A DNA stretch of 64,000 nt from Pseudomonas anuradhapurensis (GCF_014269225.2 NZ_CP077097.1:1742001-1806000), one strand, 5' to 3'; numbered from the stretch's first letter, positions 27,621 to 35,805 are shown. The notes: generated from the sequence alone by a model not told the origin. Translations and numbers: made by a program.

Positions 27621-28835
27621 TTAACGGGGCGAGCGGCTGAAACCGGGTAGGCGGCCGTTCAGCACGGCATGGGCCAGCAGGCCCATGACCAATCCCCAGA
27701 ATGCCCCGCCGATGCCGAACAGGCTGATGTTGGCGGCCGCTGCCAGGAAGGTGATCAGTGCTGCCTCGCGCGAACGGGCATCGGCCATCGCGCTGGCCAG
27801 GCTGGCGCCGATGGTGCCGAGCAGGGCAAGACCGGCCAGCGTGGTGATGAAGGTGGCCGGCAGGGCCATGAACACACTGGCCAGGGTGACCCCGAACACC
27901 CCCACGAGGATGTAGCAGACACCGGCAGCGATGCCCGCAACCCAGCGTTTGCCCGGGTCTTCGTGGGCGTCCTTGCCGGTACAGATGGCAGCGGTGATGG
28001 CGGCGATATTGAAGGCGTGCGACCCGAACGGAGCCATCAGCAACGATCCCAGGCCAGTCACCGCGACGATCGGGTTGGCGCTGGTCTTGAAGCCGTCGTT
28101 GCGCAGCACCAGCATGCCAGGCATGTACTGGCCGGTGAGGGTGATCAGGAACAACGGCAGGGCCACGCTCAGCGCGGCATTGAGCGAGAAGGTGGGCGCG
28201 GTGAACACCGGCGAGGCGAATTCCAGCCTGAGCGATGCCAGGCCCACCTGGCCCTGGACAAGCAGGTAGCCCAGGCCCAGCAGCAGAATACCTACTACAG
28301 CGTAGCGGGCGGTAAAGCGCTTGAACGTCATATAGGCCGCGATCAGCAGCCCGGCCAGCGCGGGGTCGACCGACAGGCCGCCGAATGCACCGATGCCGAA
28401 CTGCAGCAGGATACCCGCCAGCAGCCCAGCGGCAATCCCGCCGGGAATCACCCGCACCAGGCGCTCGAAGCACCCGGTCAGCCCCAGCACCACGAAACCG
28501 GCAGCCGACAACAGATACGCGCCGATGGCCTCGCTGTAGGGCACGCTGCCCAGCGCCGTGACCAGGAACGCTGCGGCCGGCGTGGACCAGGCAGTAATCA
28601 CTGGCTCGCGGCTGTACCAGGACAGGGCCAAGCCACTGAGGCCGACGCCGATCGACACGGCCCAGACCCACGACGAGGTCAGCTCCGGGCTCAGCCCGGC
28701 CAGCTTGGCGGCCTGGAACACCAGGATGAAGGTGCCACCGTAATTGACGATGACCGACACGATCCCCGCCACCATCGGGTGTAGCAGATCGGTCAGCTGT
28801 AGGGGGGTTGAAGCAGTGTGTGCAGGCGCGTCCAT
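27621..28835 (-). CDS. BenE family benzoate/H+ symporter-like permease
   Basis: A 404-residue protein with about 12 hydrophobic segments and the BenE-family sequences FILVFQAAKLAGLSPE and PVITAWSTPAAAFLV near the N terminus. BenE carries benzoate in Acinetobacter; many Pseudomonas have paralogues away from ben genes, as here, so benzoate is not certain. The ATG is preceded by GGAGG (6 bases). It is transcribed divergently from the MocR-type regulator at 28938, which is its likely regulator. Confidence 0.88.
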   Translation of the reverse strand: MDAPAHTASTPLQLTDLLHPMVAGIVSVIVNYGGTFILVFQAAKLAGLSPELTSSWVWAVSIGVGLSGLALSWYSREPVITAWSTPAAAFLVTALGSVPYSEAIGAYLLSAAGFVVLGLTGCFERLVRVIPGGIAAGLLAGILLQFGIGAFGGLSVDPALAGLLIAAYMTFKRFTARYAVVGILLLGLGYLLVQGQVGLASLRLEFASPVFTAPTFSLNAALSVALPLFLITLTGQYMPGMLVLRNDGFKTSANPIVAVTGLGSLLMAPFGSHAFNIAAITAAICTGKDAHEDPGKRWVAGIAAGVCYILVGVFGVTLASVFMALPATFITTLAGLALLGTIGASLASAMADARSREAALITFLAAAANISLFGIGGAFWGLVMGLLAHAVLNGRLPGFSRSPR

Positions 28836-28937
28836 GGGGGCCTCCGGTGTACTGGCACATAGGGTTGCAAGGCATGGTTTTTATAGCGTTAAAATGGCCG
28901 GTAATACCCCACCAATTTTTAAGGTCTGGCCATACCA
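28836..28937. promoter_or_regulatory. Divergent promoter region of BenE-type permease and MocR regulator
   Basis: The 102-base gap contains a relatively AT-rich core (TTTTTATAGCGTTAAAATGG). TGGCCGGTAATACC and TGGCCATACC occur as partial direct repeats about 40 bases apart, the kind of arrangement MocR regulators bind. This is inference from pattern only. Confidence 0.4.
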
Positions 28938-30449
28938 ATGTTCAAGCATGCACAGCTGGAGTCGGTGAAGGCCTGGATCGGTGACCCGGTGCGTGGGGCG
29001 CTGCCGTTGCACGTGCGGATCCAGCGGGCGATACGCCAGCTGATTCTCGAAGGGGCGTTGCCGGCAGGTAAGGCCTTGCCTGCCTCTCGTGCACTGGCGA
29101 CTTCGCTGGCGGTATCGCGGGATACAGTTGAAGCCGCATACGGCCAGTTGCACGCCGAAGGCTTCATCGAGCGCCGGGTAGGCAGCGGCAGCTTCGTTTC
29201 ACCCCGCGCGCAGCACCTCCCGGCGCGCCCCCAGGGCCGGCGGGTGAATGCCACGGCCGAGCCGGCAGTGCTCAGCCGCCGGGGCCAGGCGCTGTGCCAG
29301 GACGGTGGCGTGCACAATTTTTTTTCCCCGCGCCCGTTTGCACCGGGTGTGGCAGAGACACGCAACTTTCCGTTACAGACCTGGGAAAAGCTGCAGCGGC
29401 AGGTGTTGAGGGAACATGGCACCCAGGCGCTGCTGCACAGTGCGGCGCAAGGCGCCGAGTCACTACGGCGGGCCATTGCCGATTACGTCAACCTGGAGCG
29501 CGGCGCCCAGGCCACGGCCGACCGCGTGCTCATTCTCACCAGTTCGCAGCAGGCGTTCAGCCTGTGTGCCCATGTGCTGGCCGATGCCGGTGACCAGGTG
29601 GTTATCGAAGACCCGGTGTACCACGGCGCCAGGAAGGCACTGGTGGCTGCGGGCCTGCACTGCATCCCCGTGGCCGTGGACCCGGGTGGCATGCAGGTGG
29701 AGCAGATCCCACGCCTGGCGCCCCAGGCCCGGGCGGTTTTCCTGACCCCTTCGCACCAGTTCCCCACCGGCGTGACTTTGTCCCTGGACCGGCGCCTGGC
29801 GGTGATCGAGTGGGCATGGCAGCAGCGCGCCTGGCTCATCGAAGATGACTACGACAGCGAATTTCACTATGCCGGCAAGCCCACTGCGTGTGTGCAAGGC
29901 CTGGATGCCCATGACCGGACGGTTTACATCGGCACGTTCACCAAGTCCCTGTTCGCCGGCTTGCGTATTGCCTACATGGTCTTGCCACCGCAGCTGGTCG
30001 GGCCGATGACCGCTGCACGGACGTTGCAGGACGGGCATACGGCTTCGCTGGCCCAACTGACCCTGGCCAGGTTCATCGAAGGTGGGCACTTCGGCGCCCA
30101 CGTGCGCTTGATGCGGGCGATCTATGCCGAGCGCCGCGATGCCCTGGCGGCGCTGGTGCAGGCGCAGTTGTCCGACTTTCTGGTCGCGCGCGTACCAGCG
30201 GGTGGCATGCAGATGCCCTGTGTATTTACCCGGCCCATGCCTGAAGCACAGGTGGTGAAAGCGGCGCAGGCCGCCGGCATCGATCTGTTGGGGCTCAGTG
30301 GCCTGTATGCGTCGTCCAGCGCGGAGGCGGGGGTACTGATGGGGTTCGCGGCGCATACCCCGGGCGAGCTGGCGATGGCTGTGGCGAAACTGGCGAAGGT
30401 GTTGCGCCAGTTCGCGCTCGGCCAAGGCGCAGCAAAGCTGGTGCGATGA
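28938..30449 (+). CDS. MocR/PdxR-type regulator (GntR wHTH plus aminotransferase-like domain)
   Basis: A 503-residue protein. Residues about 20-90 form a GntR winged helix (PAGKALPASRALATSLAVSR, DTVEAAYGQLHAEGFIERR), followed by a class I aminotransferase-like domain of about 370 residues. The expected PLP-binding lysine is in GTFTKSLFAGLR, and DDYDSEFHY contains the conserved Asp that contacts the cofactor. MocR proteins sense PLP or an amino compound and usually act on the adjacent divergent gene, here the BenE-type permease. It converges on the DapA-family gene, with a hairpin between. Confidence 0.93.
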   Translation: MFKHAQLESVKAWIGDPVRGALPLHVRIQRAIRQLILEGALPAGKALPASRALATSLAVSRDTVEAAYGQLHAEGFIERRVGSGSFVSPRAQHLPARPQGRRVNATAEPAVLSRRGQALCQDGGVHNFFSPRPFAPGVAETRNFPLQTWEKLQRQVLREHGTQALLHSAAQGAESLRRAIADYVNLERGAQATADRVLILTSSQQAFSLCAHVLADAGDQVVIEDPVYHGARKALVAAGLHCIPVAVDPGGMQVEQIPRLAPQARAVFLTPSHQFPTGVTLSLDRRLAVIEWAWQQRAWLIEDDYDSEFHYAGKPTACVQGLDAHDRTVYIGTFTKSLFAGLRIAYMVLPPQLVGPMTAARTLQDGHTASLAQLTLARFIEGGHFGAHVRLMRAIYAERRDALAALVQAQLSDFLVARVPAGGMQMPCVFTRPMPEAQVVKAAQAAGIDLLGLSGLYASSSAEAGVLMGFAAHTPGELAMAVAKLAKVLRQFALGQGAAKLVR

Positions 30450-30450
30450 G

Positions 30451-30475
30451 GCCCGGCGGCAGGGCGCCGCCGGGC
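30451..30475. terminator. Bidirectional hairpin between convergent genes
   Basis: GCCCGGCGGC, loop AGGGC, GCCGCCGGGC: a perfect 10-bp stem starting one base after the MocR stop and 12 bases before the end of the DapA-family gene. There is no U-tract, but its place between convergent ends suggests a terminator for both strands. Confidence 0.6.
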
Positions 30476-30486
30476 AGTTGGCGCGG

Positions 30487-31374
30487 TCAGTCAGCCAGCG
30501 CTACCAGCTGGCTTTTCAGGTAGGTGCTGCCTTGCGTATCCAGCGGCTGCAGGGGCAGGCGTGGGGCGCCGACATCATGGCCAAGCATCTTCAGCCCCGC
30601 CTTGATGGTGGTGGGCAGGCCGCGGCGAGTGATGTACTCCAGCAGTTCGTACTGGCGGTAGAACAGCGCACGGGCTTCGCCCAGGTCGCCTTGCTGCACC
30701 GCGTCCCACAGCGCCAGGTTCAGTGCCGGGATCAGGTTGGGCGCGGCGGTGCACCAGCCGGCGGCACCGGCCACCAGGGCTTCCAGGGCGAGCGGGTTGC
30801 AACCGTTGTAGAACGCCACCTGGCCCTCGGTGGCCTTGAACAGGCGGTGCATGCGCTGGATGTCACCGGTGCTTTCCTTGACCATGGTCACGTTGGGCAC
30901 TTCGTCGAGGATGCGCAGGATCAGCTCTACCGGCAGGTCGGTGCCACTGGTCCCGGGGTTGTTGTAGAGCATGATCGGAATGTCGATCGCCGCGCCCACT
31001 GCGCGGTAGTGAGCGACCACTTCGGCTTCGGTGAGTTTCCAGTAGGAAATGGGCAGCACCATCACCGCCGTGGCGCCGCAAGCCTGGGACAGGCGGGCGC
31101 GCTGCACGGTGCGTGCGGTGGTCAGGTCGGAGACGCTGACCACGGTTGGCACACGGCCGGCGATACGCGCCTGGCTGAAGCGCACCACCGTTTCCCATTC
31201 GCTGTCGGACAGGTAGGCGCCCTCGCCGGTGCTGCCCAGCGGTGCGATGGCGTGCACGCCGTCGGCGATCAGGCGGTCGATGGACAGGCCCAGGGCATCC
31301 AGGTCAAGCGTGCCGTCTGCCGTGAAGGGAGTGATGGTGTAGCCGATAACGCCGCGAATTACAGGTGTAGACAT
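30487..31374 (-). CDS. DapA/NanA family lyase (DHDPS-like)
   Basis: A 295-residue TIM-barrel enzyme of the class I pyruvate-aldolase superfamily. GSTGE at residues 47-51 binds the carboxylate of the keto acid; Tyr137 in LYNNPG and the Schiff-base lysine Lys166 in MVKESTG are in place. Many members outside lysine synthesis act as dehydratases or aldolases in sugar-acid or hydroxy-acid breakdown. Here it lies 47 bases downstream of a class II aldolase gene, so a catabolic role is more likely than lysine synthesis, though automated annotation would say dihydrodipicolinate synthase. No substrate can be named. Confidence 0.88.
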   Translation of the reverse strand: MSTPVIRGVIGYTITPFTADGTLDLDALGLSIDRLIADGVHAIAPLGSTGEGAYLSDSEWETVVRFSQARIAGRVPTVVSVSDLTTARTVQRARLSQACGATAVMVLPISYWKLTEAEVVAHYRAVGAAIDIPIMLYNNPGTSGTDLPVELILRILDEVPNVTMVKESTGDIQRMHRLFKATEGQVAFYNGCNPLALEALVAGAAGWCTAAPNLIPALNLALWDAVQQGDLGEARALFYRQYELLEYITRRGLPTTIKAGLKMLGHDVGAPRLPLQPLDTQGSTYLKSQLVALAD

Positions 31375-31421
31375 GACCAGGCACCTCTGCCGTTGTAGGG
31401 GATAGGGAGCAACATCTTCGA

Positions 31422-32204
31422 TCAGCCCAGGCAGTCGCCATGGGCACGCAAGGCACGGCGCGCGTAATAGCTGAACGCGGCGCCATGACGTTTCGGGGTA
31501 GAGATCCAGTCGTGGGCTTCCTTGCCCAGTGCTTCGGGGATGGGGCGGATGTCGCCAGCGCCCATGGCCAGCAGCTGCATCTTGGCCGCGCGTTCGAACA
31601 GCATGGCGAGTACACAGGCTTCCTCGATCGAGCGGCCGGCGATCAGCAGCCCGTGGTGGGATAGCAGGATCGCGCGCTTGTCGCCGATCGCCCGGGCAAT
31701 GATCTCGCCTTCTTCATTGCCCACCGGTACGCCGGGCCATTCCTTAAGAAACGCGCAGTCATCGAACAGCGGGCACAGGTCCATGTGCGAGATGGCCAGC
31801 GGCACCTCCAGCATCGAAAGGGCGGCACTGTGCAGCGGGTGGGTGTGGATGATGCAGTTGACGTCGGCACGTGCGCGGTACAGCCAGCTGTGGAAGCGGT
31901 TGGCCGGGTTGGCCATGCCGCGGCCTTGCAGCACGTTGAGGTCTTCATCCACCAGCAGCAGGTTGGAGGCGGCGATTTCGTCGAAGCCCAGGCCGAGTTG
32001 TTGGGTGTAGTAAGTGCCGGGTTGCTCGGCGCGCGCGGTGATCTGCCCGGCCAGGCCGGAGTCGTGGCCAGCATCGAACAGGATGCGGCAGGTGAGGGCG
32101 AGTTTTTGCCGTGGGGTGTAGGTGTTGTCGGCCAGCGCCGTCAGCATTTGCTGCTGGGCGAGTTTGACGAGCTGGTCCTTGGGGGTTTGCATGGTGGTCG
32201 TCAT
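31422..32204 (-). CDS. Class II aldolase/adducin family protein
   Basis: A 260-residue enzyme of the class II aldolase fold. Zinc ligand candidates are in HTHPLHSA and LLSHHGLLI, with GLAGQITAR and an acidic residue further on, as in L-fuculose-phosphate aldolase and its relatives. The start MTTTMQTPKDQL at 32204 is chosen because AGGTA lies about 7 bases upstream; the frame extends to 32312 but that would cross the operator array. It heads a two-gene unit with the DapA-family gene. Confidence 0.85.
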   Translation of the reverse strand: MTTTMQTPKDQLVKLAQQQMLTALADNTYTPRQKLALTCRILFDAGHDSGLAGQITARAEQPGTYYTQQLGLGFDEIAASNLLLVDEDLNVLQGRGMANPANRFHSWLYRARADVNCIIHTHPLHSAALSMLEVPLAISHMDLCPLFDDCAFLKEWPGVPVGNEEGEIIARAIGDKRAILLSHHGLLIAGRSIEEACVLAMLFERAAKMQLLAMGAGDIRPIPEALGKEAHDWISTPKRHGAAFSYYARRALRAHGDCLG

Positions 32205-32260
32205 GGGCGGTACCTGCATGGGATGGCGATCAGGGGCTGAGCGGCGCGGGGCGACGTCAG

Positions 32261-32312
32261 GACACAATGCGATCTTAATGACACAATGTGTCATAAGCAA
32301 GCGTTGTGTCAT
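32261..32312 (-). promoter_or_regulatory. Promoter with operator palindrome for the aldolase/DapA unit
   Basis: On the minus strand, TTGCTT (32295-32300) and TAAGAT (32272-32277) are placed as -35 and -10 boxes with a spacer of exactly 17 bases, and this spacer is the perfect palindrome ATGACACA-T-TGTGTCAT (32278-32294). Extra half-sites lie on both sides: GACACAA at 32261-32267 near the expected transcription start, and TGTGTCAT at 32305-32312 upstream of -35, 18-19 bases from the palindrome arms. This is a classic repressor layout. The regulator is not obvious in the window. Confidence 0.65.
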
Positions 32313-32404
32313 CGCCGTCGTACTTTCGTACGCTGCTATCCGAATGCAGTAGCTGGTGGTGGAGAGTTGCGCCCGCTGCAGAGCCTAGCGGGGCGGTGTA
32401 CTTA

Positions 32405-32544
32405 GGCTCTGTACGAAAAGCCTTGATACTTGTTCATGCTGCGTTGAAAACAGCCTCGGAATGCTCATGTACTCCAGTACACTCCGCTTCCTCGGCTGTT
32501 TTCGCCTTGCCTGACCTGCGTCTCAAGACTTTTCGTACAGAGCC
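32405..32544. mobile_element. MITE-like element, 140 bp, flanked by TA
   Basis: The ends are inverted repeats of 22 bases with one mismatch: GGCTCTGTACGAAAAG then C or T then CTTGA. TA flanks both ends (32403-32404 and 32545-32546), as a TA target duplication would. Inside, GAAAACAGCC and GGCTGTTTTC form another stem around GTACTCCAGTAC. There is no room for a transposase gene, so it would be moved in trans. The parent insertion sequence is not in the window; family not assigned. Confidence 0.75.
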
Positions 32545-32547
32545 TAG

Positions 32548-32786
32548 TGCGAAATACGATGTGGGCATTGATTGCACAGGGCGTTGCGTGAACGCCGGGC
32601 TGGGAAAGGCCCTGCAGGACAGTCTGGTGAATAGGACCGCGCCAGACCGCTCGAATTTGCTTGATGGCAGTCTGGCCAAGATCGGACTGCAGGCCGTTAT
32701 GGGCGGGGTTGGCCGCTGAGGCCGCTGGCGGTTATTTCAGTACTGGTGCGCTGGAAGGATTATCCAAAGGTTTCAGAGGGAGGTAA
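32548..32786 (+). pseudogene. Remnant of a filamentous-haemagglutinin/CdiA-like protein
   Basis: One frame gives NAGLGKALQDSLVN, then LLDGSLAKIGLQAVMGGV and a stop at 32717; another frame starting near 32712 continues AAEAAGGYFSTGALEGL to a stop at 32784. Put together these resemble the alanine/glycine-rich segment before the toxin domain of two-partner secreted haemagglutinins (pattern: H-A-L-x-GG-x-A-E-A-x-GG-x-F-x-x-GAL). The join needs a frameshift, and a third frame then gives GGKNYAQVGDRL before another stop. The fragment begins at the edge of the MITE-like element. It is a decayed piece, not a working gene. Confidence 0.55.
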
Positions 32787-32814
32787 GAACTATGCTCAGG
32801 TCGGAGATCGACTA

Positions 32815-32958
32815 TAAATGTGATCCGCTCAGGTCAACCAGTGCATACCGTTGTTGATGAGGTTCCTAGGACGGTTTACTGGAGTGGAAATGTTTGGCGT
32901 GGTAACTGAGAATTCAGGGAAACTTGTGGTTACGATCCTTCGGAGGGCCAGCGAATGA
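32815..32958 (+). pseudogene. Possible toxin C-terminal tail overlapping the immunity-like gene
   Basis: A frame open from after the stop at 32815 reads QCIPLLMRFLGRFTG, then MFGVVTENSGKLVVTILRRA and ends SE-stop, with the stop overlapping the next ATG as ATGA (32955-32958). An ATG at 32857 is available. The overlap and the lower GC than the surroundings are what one expects at a toxin/immunity boundary. The rest of a toxin domain is missing, so this is probably a decayed tail. Confidence 0.35.
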
Positions 32959-33245
32959 CTGAGTGGCTCTATCCTAAGACAGTTGAGGCTGTTGAGCGTG
33001 CGTGCGCCTTATTTCTGAGCGGTGGATTGGCTAGGAGCGACCTGCAAGCTGCTTTATATAAAGCAGAGCAGGAGGTTGTCGCATATGAGGAGCGCTGGTT
33101 TAGGTCTTTGCTGTGCGATGCTGAAAATAGAATTGAAGAAATAACTTACACGGAGTCATCTGAACGACATTCCGCGTTGATTGCTTTAATTGTTCATCAG
33201 TTACTTGAAAGCATGCGGCGCGGTGATTTACTCCATGCACAGTGA
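32955..33245 (+). CDS. Small acidic protein, candidate orphan immunity protein
   Basis: A 96-residue soluble, mostly helical protein: WLYPKTVEAVERACALF, then LQAALYKAEQEVVAYEERWF and ENRIEEITYTESSERHSAL. GGAGG lies 8 bases before the ATG. Codon use and base composition are poorer in G+C than the neighbours, a sign of recent transfer. Its place directly after a haemagglutinin/toxin remnant, with an ATGA overlap to the remnant frame, suggests an immunity protein kept after the toxin decayed. I cannot assign it to a named family. Confidence 0.6.
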   Translation: MTEWLYPKTVEAVERACALFLSGGLARSDLQAALYKAEQEVVAYEERWFRSLLCDAENRIEEITYTESSERHSALIALIVHQLLESMRRGDLLHAQ

Positions 33246-33501
33246 CTCCACGTTTCTCAGGCACCGGAGCTTACGCCGGTTTTGTCTTGTCTGCGGTCGG
33301 CACCAGGCGTAACTACCTGTTTCTTCAGTTCTCAGGTGTTCTCCTCGTGTTGCTTTTCTGTTCTTGTTGTTGCTGTGTTGCTGTGTTGCTGTCGAGTTGT
33401 CTGAAGGTCCCTGTGCATGACGCCATTTGAACTGCTTATTTTGTGCCATCAGGCTTCTATTTATCAGCTATCGTGCGACTTTCTTTCTGCGGCCGACTCT
33501 C
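33246..33501. other. Gene-free, lower-GC stretch after the immunity-like gene
   Basis: No gene is supported here. The stretch contains a T/G-rich low-complexity run (TTGTTGTTGCTGTGTTGCTG at about 33367-33390) and is the tail of the low-GC scar. The CAP-domain gene ends at 33502 on the other strand. Confidence 0.5.
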
Positions 33502-34362
33502 TCAAGGCGCACCAAACACCATCGTCCAGTAAACCCCATCATCGCTACGCGAATTCTCGGCATATGCCGCCCCCACCTGGGTAAACATCGGATTCATCAG
33601 GTTGGCGCAATGCCCCGGGCTGGCCAGCCAGCCTGCCATCGCCTTGCTCGCTGAGCCCTGGCCGGCGGCGATGTTTTCGCCGATCTGGCGGCCGCGATAG
33701 CCGGCATTCCGCGCCCGGTCCGCCGGCAGGTCACCGTCGAGGTCGCGGTGGGCGAAGAAGTTTTCGTTGGCCATCGCCCGGCTATGGCGCTGTGCGGCCG
33801 CGCCCAAGGCGGCGTTCCAGGTCAGCGGGCGTGCGGCAGCAAAGCGCTGGCGCCCGCACAGGCGCGGTTTGGCCCGGGCAGCGTTGACCTGGGCCAGCAA
33901 CGCCTGGCCCGTGCTGCGCCGGTCGCCGAGTTGCGCCTCCAGCAACGGGCGCGCCAGCACCACTTGCCACTCATTGCGGGCGCGGCGCACGCCAATATCG
34001 GCATACTGGCTATCGAGCAACGCAGCACAATAGTCGCTGCGCAGCATGTCGAAGGCCTCCTCGGCATCGTGCGCGCCGACCAGGCGGATAGCCCGCACCT
34101 TCACTGCCTGATAGCCAACCGCCTTCAAGCCGTCGCGCAAGCCACCCCCATAGCCGATCGGCAGCGCCAGGTTCGCCTTCAGCGCCAACGGCGTCGAGAC
34201 CCGAACCAGGCGCCGCTCGCAGCGCTGTGGCTGGGCGCGGTAGTCGTTGATCGCCGCTACCAGCTGGCGCTCCCCGCTGGCATGGGCGGGGCTGGTCAAC
34301 AGCGGCAGCAAAGGCAACAGGCAGAGCGAGACAAGGCGGGAGCAGCAGGCAGCGTGGCGCAT
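33502..34362 (-). CDS. Secreted CAP (SCP/PR1) domain protein
   Basis: A 286-residue protein with a signal peptide (hydrophobic LVSLCLLPLLPLLT, cleavage near AHASGE). The C-terminal 130 residues form a CAP domain: HSRAMANENFFAHRDLDGD, GENIAAGQGS, and GWLASPGHCANLMNPMFTQV with the conserved HCANLM. Bacterial CAP proteins of the YkwD type are extracellular or periplasmic; their activity is poorly defined. The N-terminal half carries several Cys and has no family I recognise. Confidence 0.88.
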   Translation of the reverse strand: MRHAACCSRLVSLCLLPLLPLLTSPAHASGERQLVAAINDYRAQPQRCERRLVRVSTPLALKANLALPIGYGGGLRDGLKAVGYQAVKVRAIRLVGAHDAEEAFDMLRSDYCAALLDSQYADIGVRRARNEWQVVLARPLLEAQLGDRRSTGQALLAQVNAARAKPRLCGRQRFAAARPLTWNAALGAAAQRHSRAMANENFFAHRDLDGDLPADRARNAGYRGRQIGENIAAGQGSASKAMAGWLASPGHCANLMNPMFTQVGAAYAENSRSDDGVYWTMVFGAP

Positions 34363-34601
34363 GGGGCAGACAGCTCGGCAGGAGGTTGGCAGTGAGGCCG
34401 GTCAAAGGGCCCGGCTATGACTGCGCCGCCCGACACTGGTTCACCAACAATCCGTACATTTTCATTCGCTGGGAAACTGCCAGACGGTAGCGCTACAAGC
34501 GCCAGAAAGGTGTCGCCCGGCTCGAAAACCCGGCTTTGCAGCGCTACGCTTATTCCACCCAATCGAAAACTGCCCTGGTCAAGCAGCGGAGGAATGACTG
34601 C

Positions 34602-35747
34602 ATGCGGTTGTCTACGTTCATCATTCAGCATATGGAAAGGATCCTCCAGGCTTGGGAGGACTTCGCCCGAACGGTTGACCTGCCCAGGGAAGCTCTGAGC
34701 ACATCGGGCCTGAGGAACCACGCAGCGCACATTCTCCTGGCCGTGGCGCGGGACATGCAAACCAGCCAGACCGTGCAGGAGGAAATAGACAAATCCCACG
34801 GACTGGCTGCAGCGTCAGCGGGCGAAAGCGCGGCGGAAACCCATGCGGTCATGCGCCTGATGGATGGCTTCAGCATGGATCAGATGGTGTCGGAGTATCG
34901 GGCCCTTCGATCAAGCGTGTTGCGCCTGTGGCTTGCTCAGGAAATGTCGATCGACCAGCCCGAGCGGGTGGCGGAGGTCATCCGCTTCAACGAAGCCATC
35001 GACCAGGCCCTGGTCGAATCCATCGCTTCGTATGGCAAGGCCGTCGAGACCACACGAAAGATGGTGCTGGGTGTACTCGGCCATGATCTTCGTTCACCGC
35101 TGACCGCCATCACCATGGGGGCCGGTATGCTTGCCAGGAATCAGCAACTGGGGCCGCGGGAACAGACTGTGCTGAACCAGATCTACACGAGCGTCGGGCG
35201 TGCCAACGACCTGGTGAACGACTTGCTCGACCTGGCCCGATGCAACCTCAGCCTGGGCATACCCATACAGCGTGAGCCTGGTGAACTCAGCGCCGTGTGC
35301 GCCGCCATCGTCAAGGAAACCAGCCTGGCCTATCCGCAGATAGACCTGCGCTTCGAGCAGGCAGGGCCATTACCGGCCAGCTTCGACCCGTCACGCATTT
35401 CCCAGGTAGTATCGAACCTGGTCGCCAATGCCATACGGCATGGCGATGACCGCTCGCCGATTCGGATACGGCTGACGACCGAGAACAATTGCGCGGTGAT
35501 TGAGATCCACAACTGGGGCAACCCTATTCCTCCAGACCGCAAGATGTATCTGTTCAATCCTGAGGCACGTTTGGCCCGGGCGGGCCATATGGAAGGTAGA
35601 AAGCCGCATGGGCTGGGGCTTGGCTTGTTCATTGCCAACGAGATTGTCGCCAGCCATGGGGGCATGATCGAAGTACTGTCCAGTGCGGAACTGGGTACGA
35701 CATTCAAGGTTGTTTTTCCTCTTGAGCCAGGTACTTCTGCCGGTTGA
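34602..35747 (+). CDS. Soluble sensor histidine kinase
   Basis: A 381-residue protein without TM segments. The N-terminal 150 residues are helical and resemble the RsbRD N-terminal sensing domain; then the dimerisation/phosphoacceptor helix LGHDLRSPLTAI with His161, and an ATPase domain with NLVANAIRHG (N box) and GLGLGLFIANEIVASHGG (G2 box). ATG 34602 is chosen because GGAGGA lies about 9 bases upstream; the frame extends to 34536. No response regulator is adjacent, so it is an orphan kinase. Confidence 0.88.
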   Translation: MRLSTFIIQHMERILQAWEDFARTVDLPREALSTSGLRNHAAHILLAVARDMQTSQTVQEEIDKSHGLAAASAGESAAETHAVMRLMDGFSMDQMVSEYRALRSSVLRLWLAQEMSIDQPERVAEVIRFNEAIDQALVESIASYGKAVETTRKMVLGVLGHDLRSPLTAITMGAGMLARNQQLGPREQTVLNQIYTSVGRANDLVNDLLDLARCNLSLGIPIQREPGELSAVCAAIVKETSLAYPQIDLRFEQAGPLPASFDPSRISQVVSNLVANAIRHGDDRSPIRIRLTTENNCAVIEIHNWGNPIPPDRKMYLFNPEARLARAGHMEGRKPHGLGLGLFIANEIVASHGGMIEVLSSAELGTTFKVVFPLEPGTSAG

Positions 35748-35805
35748 CGGCGTAGAGCCTGGCACCGGCCGTGCCCGTTCTCACAAGGTGAATGCCTGCA
35801 ATGCT

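Noticed and set aside
26563..28938. A 791-codon minus-strand frame spanning the BenE-type and MFS genes
   Set aside because: It is out of frame with both membrane proteins, whose TM patterns are clear in their own frames; it reads as low-complexity Arg/Gly/Pro sequence.
32306..32719. A 137-codon plus-strand frame across the MITE-like element
   Set aside because: As a whole it is not a gene: its first part is the element itself and has no start signal. Only the part after the element resembles a protein, and that is reported as a remnant.
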